This document shows positions 54,499 to 59,729 of a stretch of 59,729 bases of DNA, in pieces (position 1 is the stretch's first letter; each line of letters starts with the position of its first letter). The DNA is taken from assembly GCA_047614245.1 (NCBI GenBank), contig JBLHIC010000005.1:1-59729 (forward strand). Reading direction: 5' to 3'. Position numbers and translations under genes: made by a program. The notes beneath the pieces are model-generated. The model did not search any database. It was not told the origin of the DNA and saw only the letters and a list, made by a program, of their open reading frames with translations. The stretch is from Ulvibacter sp047614245. Its GTDB lineage: Bacteria > Bacteroidota > Bacteroidia > Flavobacteriales > Flavobacteriaceae.

Positions 54499-54544
54499 TA
54501 GAATCATTTATTAGATAAGGTCTCGACTGCGCTCGACCAGACAT
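54248..54544. repeat. 297-bp element bounded by perfect 27-bp inverted repeats around the GIY-YIG relic
   Basis: The left arm (54248-54274) and the right arm (54518-54544) are exact reverse complements over 27 bases. Their core, GTCGAGCGCAGTCGAGAC, is itself partly symmetrical. Similar TCGACTGCGCTCGA-type strings are common dispersed repeats in flavobacterial genomes. The element fills most of the gap between the M3 peptidase and purE genes; 54545-54599 holds nothing else I can name. Confidence 0.88.
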
Positions 54545-54599
54545 CTAGTTGTTAACAAAGTCAATTATAATTGAGGTCTTAGCAGCACTAAACCTGAGG

Positions 54600-55085
54600 T
54601 CATTTTTTCATTTCAGCAGCACCTTTTTCTACCTTTATCTTAAGTCCTTCTTTATATGCCAGAATCTTATCTAAAACACATTTATCTGAAGTTCCAATGA
54701 TTTGAGCCGCTAGGATCCCAGCATTTTTTGCGCCGTTCAATGCAACTGTAGCAACAGGGACACCGCCTGGCATTTGTAAAATTGAAAGGATAGAATCCCA
54801 ACCATCGATAGAATTGCTGGATTTTACCGGAACACCAATTACGGGAAGAGGCGATAATGAAGCGATCATCCCAGGAAGGTGGGCAGCACCTCCTGCTCCT
54901 GCAACAATGACAGAAATTCCGCGGGTATGCGCGTTCTTCCCATAGTCATAGAGCTTATCGGGGGTGCGATGTGCAGAAACTATGTCAACTTCTATTTCAA
55001 TATCAAATCCTTTTAAAATATCGACTGCGTCTTGCATAACCGGCAAGTCGCTAGTGCTTCCCATGATGATTCCTACTTTTGCCAT
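54600..55085 (-). CDS. purE: N5-carboxyaminoimidazole ribonucleotide mutase
   Basis: The 161-residue class I PurE enzyme moves the carboxyl group of N5-CAIR to form CAIR in purine synthesis. It has GIIMGSTSDLPVMQDAV, EVDIVSAHRTPDKLYDY, IVAGAGGAAHLPGMIASL and GVPVKSSNSIDGWDSILSI, the full PurE signature. It follows purK by 13 bp and is probably co-transcribed with it. Confidence 0.97.
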   Translation of the reverse strand: MAKVGIIMGSTSDLPVMQDAVDILKGFDIEIEVDIVSAHRTPDKLYDYGKNAHTRGISVIVAGAGGAAHLPGMIASLSPLPVIGVPVKSSNSIDGWDSILSILQMPGGVPVATVALNGAKNAGILAAQIIGTSDKCVLDKILAYKEGLKIKVEKGAAEMKK

Positions 55086-55098
55086 AAAATCAATTTTA

Positions 55099-56256
55099 TT
55101 AGTTACTGATTACTTTAATAGTTTTCTTTACTTCTGCCGCAATTTTCCTAGCGACATTAAGGTCTTTATCAATAATGGTAATATGCCCCATTTTCCGAAA
55201 AGGCCTAGTTTCTTTTTTTCCATAGATGTGAGGAGTAACTCCATCCATTGCTAAAACAGCCTCAATGTTTTGATATATTACATTGCCATTATAACCTTCG
55301 GCGCCAACTAGATTTACCATTATGCCACCAACTTTACTATCTGTTTTTCCTAAAGGTAGATTTAATATTGCTCGTAAATGCTGCTCGAACTGATTGGTGT
55401 AACTCGATTCGATGGTGTGATGACCACTATTATGAGGTCTAGGAGCAACCTCATTTACAATAATTTCATCGTCTTTAGTTTGGAACATTTCTACCGCTAA
55501 AAGACCAACATGCTCAAATGCTTCAGAAACTCTTTTGGCAACCTCGCGTGCACTCTTGGCCACAGAAGCCTCAATTCTAGCCGGGCAGATGACATATTCC
55601 ACCTGATTGGCTTCTGGATGAAATTCCATTTCTACAACCGGGTAAGTTATAACTTCCCCGTTTGGATTGCGCGCGACTATAACTGCTAATTCGTTTTTAA
55701 AAGGAATTAGTTCTTCAGCTATACATTCTACGTCTGGCAAAGCGACAATGTCCTCCGAATCACGAATAATACTTACCCCTTTCCCGTCGTATCCTCCGGT
55801 ACAACTCTTCCAGACAAATGGATAAGGTGATTCTTTCTGAGCCATTGCTTTGTTTAATTCTGCCTTATTCCGAAAGATATTGAAAGGTGCCGTAGGGATT
55901 CCATGAGTTTCGTAGAATTGCTTCTGAATCCCCTTATTTTGAATGTTCCGAAGTGTTTTTGAGGACGGATAGACTTTTTTTCCTTCAGCCTCGAGTTTTT
56001 CTAATGCTGCAACATTTACGTTTTCAATCTCAAAAGTGAGGAGGTCGACGTTTTTTCCGAAGCGATAAACGGTATCATAGTCCATGAGATCGCCTTGTTC
56101 AAAAACATCACAAGCTATTCGGCAGGGTGCATCAAGACTAGGATCCACTACTTTAGTCTTAATGTCATACTTGCGAGTTTCGTAGAGTAACATTTTGCCT
56201 AATTGGCCACCGCCAAGTATTCCTAAAGTGAATTCTGAAGAAAAATAATCTGCCAT
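55099..56256 (-). CDS. purK: 5-(carboxyamino)imidazole ribonucleotide synthase
   Basis: The 385-residue ATP-grasp enzyme makes N5-CAIR from AIR, ATP and bicarbonate. Features include LGILGGGQLGKMLLYET at the N-terminus, FVWKSCTGGYDGKGVSII, VVEMEFHPEANQ, EVAPRPHNSGHHTIESSYTN and NLPLGKT. The start at 56256 (MADYFSSEF) fits the family, whereas the frame is open to 56274. It is divergent from adk, and the approximately 180-bp region between them must hold promoters for both. Confidence 0.96.
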   Translation of the reverse strand: MADYFSSEFTLGILGGGQLGKMLLYETRKYDIKTKVVDPSLDAPCRIACDVFEQGDLMDYDTVYRFGKNVDLLTFEIENVNVAALEKLEAEGKKVYPSSKTLRNIQNKGIQKQFYETHGIPTAPFNIFRNKAELNKAMAQKESPYPFVWKSCTGGYDGKGVSIIRDSEDIVALPDVECIAEELIPFKNELAVIVARNPNGEVITYPVVEMEFHPEANQVEYVICPARIEASVAKSAREVAKRVSEAFEHVGLLAVEMFQTKDDEIIVNEVAPRPHNSGHHTIESSYTNQFEQHLRAILNLPLGKTDSKVGGIMVNLVGAEGYNGNVIYQNIEAVLAMDGVTPHIYGKKETRPFRKMGHITIIDKDLNVARKIAAEVKKTIKVISN

Positions 56257-56438
56257 AAAGGTTTCTTTGCGCAAAGGTACAATCTTCTTAGCAATTGTTA
56301 TCTTTGCCGAATTATTGATTACTAATATTTCTATTATTTATTGAGGCATAAGTTAATATGTGGCATTGGATTCAATCATTGTTCAGAATAGATAATAAAA
56401 AAACACAAAATTTACACCCGTCGTCTCGGGAAGTTAAC

Positions 56439-57011
56439 ATGAAGAACATTGTACTATTTGGCCCTCCGGGTGCAGGAAAAGGAACTCAAGCGGAAGTTTT
56501 AAAAGAGAAATACAAATTAGTTCATATCTCGACGGGGGATGTGTTTCGTTACAATATAAAGAATGCTACAACGCTAGGGATGTCGGCCAAGTCTTATATG
56601 GACAAGGGTCATTTGGTTCCTGATGAAGTAACTATTAATATGCTAAATGCTGAAGTTGATAAAAATACTGATGCGAATGGATTTATCTTCGATGGATTTC
56701 CGCGTACAGCTGCTCAAGCAGATGCATTGGCTCAATTAATGGTTGATAAAAATTCTCAAATCGATGCCATGGTGGCTTTGGAGGTAGATGATGAGGTTTT
56801 GGTAGGAAGACTTTTAGAACGTGGTAAATCTAGCGGAAGAGCAGATGATGCGAATGAAGATGTGATTAGAGAGCGTATTGCTGAGTATTATCGAAAGACA
56901 GATATTCTTAAGAACTATTACCAAGCAGAAGACAAATATTTTGGCGTTGATGGGGTAGGGAGTATTCAAGAAATTACGGTGCGATTGAGTGGAGTAATTG
57001 ATAAACTATAA
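56439..57011 (+). CDS. adk: Adenylate kinase
   Basis: The 190-residue enzyme interconverts ATP, ADP and AMP. It has the P-loop FGPPGAGKGTQAE at residues 6-18, STGDVFR, DGFPRTAAQADAL, and a short LID (GRLLERGKSSGRADD). The reading frame is open from 56358, adding 27 residues with no family match, so ATG 56439 (KNIVLFGPPGAG) is taken as the start. adk followed by obg is a common flavobacterial pair. Confidence 0.95.
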   Translation: MKNIVLFGPPGAGKGTQAEVLKEKYKLVHISTGDVFRYNIKNATTLGMSAKSYMDKGHLVPDEVTINMLNAEVDKNTDANGFIFDGFPRTAAQADALAQLMVDKNSQIDAMVALEVDDEVLVGRLLERGKSSGRADDANEDVIRERIAEYYRKTDILKNYYQAEDKYFGVDGVGSIQEITVRLSGVIDKL

Positions 57012-57084
57012 ACCGAAAAATTTAAAATGTAAAATTGAAAAGTTACCTTAACCTAACTTTTGACTTTAACCTTTTACACTTATT

Positions 57085-58083
57085 ATGACTGAAGGCAATT
57101 TTGTAGATTATGTAAAGATTCACGTGACTTCCGGAAAGGGAGGGCAGGGGTCTGCGCATTTAAGAAGAGAAAAATACATCCCGAAAGGTGGGCCTGATGG
57201 AGGTGACGGTGGGCGCGGTGGTCATATCATTGTAAAAGCCGATAAAGGTTTATGGACACTTTATCATTTAAAGTTTAAACGTCACTTTAAAGCTGGACCT
57301 GGTATTCAAGGTAGTAAGCAAACAAGTACTGGAGCAGATGGTGCCGATGTTTATGTTGAAGTTCCATTGGGAACTGTAGTTCGTGACACTGAAACGCAGG
57401 AAATTCTATTCGAACTTACCGAGCACGGAGAAGAACGAATTATCGGAGAAGGAGGCAAGGGAGGTCGAGGAAATGCTCACTTTAAAACATCTACAAATCA
57501 AACCCCTCGGTATGCACAACCAGGAATCGACGGTCAGGAATTAGACTTTACGCTCGAATTAAAAATATTGGCAGATGTAGGTTTAGTTGGGTTTCCAAAC
57601 GCAGGGAAATCAACGCTACTATCGGTAATCACAGCAGCAAAGCCAAAAATAGCTGATTATGAATTTACAACCCTAAAACCCAATTTAGGAATTGTGGACT
57701 ATCGTGATCATAAAACCTTTGTGATGGCCGATATTCCCGGTATTATTGAAGGGGCAGCTGAAGGAAAAGGAATTGGACATCGATTTTTACGACATATAGA
57801 ACGAAACTCGACATTGTTGTTTTTAATTCCGGCAGATGCCGATGACATTAAAGAGCAATATGATATCCTCCTCGATGAATTAAAACGTTACAATCCTGAA
57901 CTTTTGGATAAAGAACGTTTGGTCGCCATTTCTAAAAGTGACATGCTGGACGATGAATTGATGACGGAAATGAAGGAATTGTTGGATGTAGAATTTGAAG
58001 GTATTTCGTATTTGTTTTTCTCCTCGTTGGCACATCAAGGATTGATGGAACTAAAAGATAAGCTCTGGGCAATGTTAAATTAG
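57085..58083 (+). CDS. obgE: GTPase ObgE/CgtA
   Basis: The 332-residue ribosome-associated GTPase has the glycine-rich Obg domain (KIHVTSGKGGQGSAHLRRE, PDGGDGGRGGHIIVKADKG) in its first 160 residues. The G domain then has G1 GFPNAGKST, G2 YEFTTLKPNLG, G3 DIPGIIEGA and G4 ISKSD. There is no C-terminal OCT domain, as in many Bacteroidota. It works in late 50S assembly and stress response. It starts 74 bp after adk. Confidence 0.97.
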   Translation: MTEGNFVDYVKIHVTSGKGGQGSAHLRREKYIPKGGPDGGDGGRGGHIIVKADKGLWTLYHLKFKRHFKAGPGIQGSKQTSTGADGADVYVEVPLGTVVRDTETQEILFELTEHGEERIIGEGGKGGRGNAHFKTSTNQTPRYAQPGIDGQELDFTLELKILADVGLVGFPNAGKSTLLSVITAAKPKIADYEFTTLKPNLGIVDYRDHKTFVMADIPGIIEGAAEGKGIGHRFLRHIERNSTLLFLIPADADDIKEQYDILLDELKRYNPELLDKERLVAISKSDMLDDELMTEMKELLDVEFEGISYLFFSSLAHQGLMELKDKLWAMLN

Positions 58084-58194
58084 GGACTAAGTATCGCGCA
58101 AAAAAAGATAATTATAATTTTGTCTCTTTTAGTAGATTATTTTTTTTTCGTTTTAATTGTGTAATTTAGTGAGGTAAATGTTTAGTTCAACGCT

Positions 58195-58517
58195 GTGAAA
58201 AAAACACTATCCCTTGCGTTTTTTGGATCTTGCTCATTGGTTTTTCAGAATGCCCAACCACTGAAGTTTATCTGGAAACTCAGGCTGGTTTGGACAACTT
58301 TGTAGCGAATTACCCTAATCCAGTTTCAGAGCTTTTAAAGGTAGATGTCTCTGAAGGAATTGTGCTAGAAAGTATTGTTGTTTTCTCAATTTTGGGACAA
58401 CAATTAATAAATTCAAAAAATAATATACTTGATTTTTCAAGCCTTTCACAGGGTGTTTATTTTGTTTAGGTTAAGACGGATCAAGGACGTATTTCTAAAA
58501 AGGTTACAAAAGGATAA
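58195..58517 (+). pseudogene. T9SS cargo gene reduced to signal peptide and sorting domain
   Basis: GTG 58195 opens KKTLSLAFFGSCSLVFQNAQ, a signal peptide frame that ends at 58305. In another frame 58257-58469 reads TTEVYLETQAGLDNFVANYP and then NPVSELLKVDVSEGI to QGVYFV, a type A T9SS C-terminal domain. This frame meets TAG at 58467-58469, after which VKTDQGRISKKVTKG continues to TAA 58515-58517. So one frameshift and one nonsense change (probably from CAG) break a gene that had already lost its functional middle. It fills the 443-bp gap between obgE and the channel gene. Confidence 0.72.
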
Positions 58518-58526
58518 TAATAATTA

Positions 58527-59234
58527 ATGAAAGCATATATTAAAAGTATTGTCGAGCTTAATGATAATAGATTCAGCCGAATCTTTGCATTTTCCATTCA
58601 GACACTAATTATTCTGTCCATAGTTACTTTTTCTGTCGAAACTATTCCAGATTTAAAACCTCAAACCAAAAGTGTTTTAAAATCTATCGAATTAGTTAGT
58701 GTAATCGTTTTTTCCATAGAATATGTACTTCGGATTTATGTAGCTGATAAAAAATTGAAATTTATTTTCAGTTTTTTTGGTATTATCGACTTATTTGCGA
58801 TCCTACCCTTTTATTTGGCATTTGGAGTTGATTTAAGATCTGTAAGAGCCTTGCGCTTCGTGAGGTTGTTTAGATTGTTTAAACTGGTCCGCTACAACAG
58901 GGCTATAAAACATTTTGGCAGAGCTATATCTATTGCTAAAGAGGAGATATTCTTATTCCTTTTTATAACCTTAATTCTTATTTATCTATCTGGGGTTGGT
59001 ATTTATTATTTCGAGCATGATGCCCAACCCGAGCATTTTGCTTCTATTTTCGATAGCCTATGGTGGGCTATCATCACGCTTACAACAGTAGGATATGGTG
59101 ACGTGTATCCAATTACCACTGGGGGCCGTGTATTTACTTTCGTTATCCTCATGATTGGATTAGGAATAGTCGCAATACCTACAGGAATATTGTCGTCGGC
59201 ACTTACAAGGGCTATTGATGTAAAAGAAGAGTAA
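58527..59234 (+). CDS. Voltage-gated-type potassium channel
   Basis: The 235-residue membrane protein has the six-helix KvAP-like layout. S1-S3 lie within residues 20-100, an arginine-rich S4 (RSVRALRFVRLFRLFKLVR) at 104-122, and a pore loop with the K+ filter TTVGYGD at about 186-192 is followed by S6 (FVILMIGLGIVAIPTGILSS). There is no cytoplasmic RCK domain. It probably sets membrane potential or potassium flow. Next to it lies a lipoprotein gene with no clear link. Confidence 0.93.
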   Translation: MKAYIKSIVELNDNRFSRIFAFSIQTLIILSIVTFSVETIPDLKPQTKSVLKSIELVSVIVFSIEYVLRIYVADKKLKFIFSFFGIIDLFAILPFYLAFGVDLRSVRALRFVRLFRLFKLVRYNRAIKHFGRAISIAKEEIFLFLFITLILIYLSGVGIYYFEHDAQPEHFASIFDSLWWAIITLTTVGYGDVYPITTGGRVFTFVILMIGLGIVAIPTGILSSALTRAIDVKEE

Positions 59235-59302
59235 GACAAGATTAATCAATTGGATTTCTTGGAATAATCTTTGATAAACCTAGACTCAAAAAACAGCAAG
59301 TT

Positions 59303-59729
59303 ATGAAGTATGTGTCTATTCTAATAATTTCATTATTTCTTTCTGCCTGTGGAGCTACATTGACTGTGGATTACGATAGCGAAAAAGATTTTTCAGAGTA
59401 TACGTCCTATGAGTTTTATAACGATATTGATTCTGGATTGAATCAGTTGGATGATAAGCGTATTATGGCTGCCATAGACACTTCCTTTCAAAATCGAGGT
59501 TTTTTGAAAACCGATTATTGTCGTTTTCACGTTAATTTTTATGCGACTGAATATGTCTCAGCATCTCGTAATACAATAGGTCTTGGTGTTGGTGGAGGTG
59601 GCGGAAATGTTGGCGTAGGAATAAGTGGTGGGATTCCAATTGGTGGTAATGTTATTAACCAAAAATTAACTATTGATATAATTGACGCCTCCTTGGAGCA
59701 ATCGCTAGTTTGGCAAGTTATAATCGAGG
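59303..59729 (+). CDS. DUF4136-like lipoprotein, cut by the window end
   Basis: ATG 59303 gives KYVSILIISLFLSACGATLT with a lipobox (LSAC) and then VDYDSEKDFSEYTSYEFYND, a Gly-rich stretch (GLGVGGGGGNVGVGISGG) and QKLTIDIIDASLEQSLVWQV. This is the layout of DUF4136 lipoproteins of Bacteroidota. The frame is open at the last base; about 30-50 more residues are expected. Function is unknown. Confidence 0.75.
   Translation, partial: MKYVSILIISLFLSACGATLTVDYDSEKDFSEYTSYEFYNDIDSGLNQLDDKRIMAAIDTSFQNRGFLKTDYCRFHVNFYATEYVSASRNTIGLGVGGGGGNVGVGISGGIPIGGNVINQKLTIDIIDASLEQSLVWQVIIE

Noticed and set aside
56358..56438. 27-residue N-terminal extension of adenylate kinase
   Set aside because: No family member has it; the ATG right before the P-loop region gives the normal 190-residue enzyme.
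57038..57061. AT-rich hairpin between adk and obgE
   Set aside because: The 8-bp stem has one GC pair and no proper T run; too weak to call a terminator.

Overview
The window is a piece of a Flavobacteriaceae (Bacteroidota) chromosome. The evidence is the gldJ / porU-porV gliding and type IX secretion (T9SS) locus, two proteins with T9SS C-terminal sorting domains, promoters of the TTTG-N18-22-TAnnTTTG type, low GC, and a housekeeping order (pdhA-pdhC, gcvP, purE-purK, adk, obg) known from this family. I see no tRNA, rRNA, CRISPR array or complete insertion sequence.

Region 1 (1 to about 24.7 kb) is a surface polysaccharide (O-antigen/capsule, Wzx/Wzy-type) locus. Its left end is heavily eroded: a cut-off Wzi-like gene, a decayed second copy of a small ORF and wecB, a frameshifted sugar-phosphate transferase, and a tyrosine kinase fragment without its P-loop. 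Intact genes follow: wecB, the outer-membrane exporter (Wza-like), the chain-length regulator (Wzz-like), fcl and gmd (GDP-L-fucose), then a nearly complete CMP-legionaminic acid set (legB, legC, legH, legI, legG, ptmE, legF, with a deleted ptmA). The distal part holds a flippase, a polymerase, a GNGPSLK-motif putative transferase (DUF115/GT42-like), an acetyltransferase, a family 2 glycosyltransferase, a nucleotide-sugar reductase/epimerase and a PglC-type phosphoglycosyl transferase. Copies of one intergenic repeat lie at both ends of the locus, including two full tandem units of 152 bp; one partial copy sits exactly where the Wzi gene is cut.

Region 2 (24.8 to 40.5 kb) is core genome: murF and gldJ on the minus strand; then porU, porV, a cytidine deaminase, pyruvate dehydrogenase E1-alpha and E2, a short-chain dehydrogenase, a SprT-like metalloprotein, mannose-1-phosphate guanylyltransferase (which makes the GDP-mannose that gmd/fcl use) and a DUF389 membrane protein on the plus strand.

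Region 3 (40.4 to 59.7 kb) is mostly minus strand: a T9SS-secreted FG-GAP/ASPIC protein, an MlaE/MlaF-type lipid ABC transporter, alkaline phosphatase, a ketoacyl-synthase/methyltransferase/glycosyltransferase operon, glycine decarboxylase, an ECF sigma factor with a small zinc-finger-like protein, an M3 oligopeptidase, and purE/purK. Adenylate kinase, ObgE, a K+ channel and a partial DUF4136 lipoprotein are on the plus strand. Two relics stand out: a GIY-YIG endonuclease gene with an internal deletion, enclosed by perfect 27-bp inverted repeats (54248-54544), and a T9SS cargo gene reduced to signal peptide plus sorting domain (58195-58517).

The most interesting points are the legionaminate pathway paired with a GNGPSLK-type candidate transferase, the 152-bp repeat family at the eroding locus edges, and the inverted-repeat GIY-YIG element.
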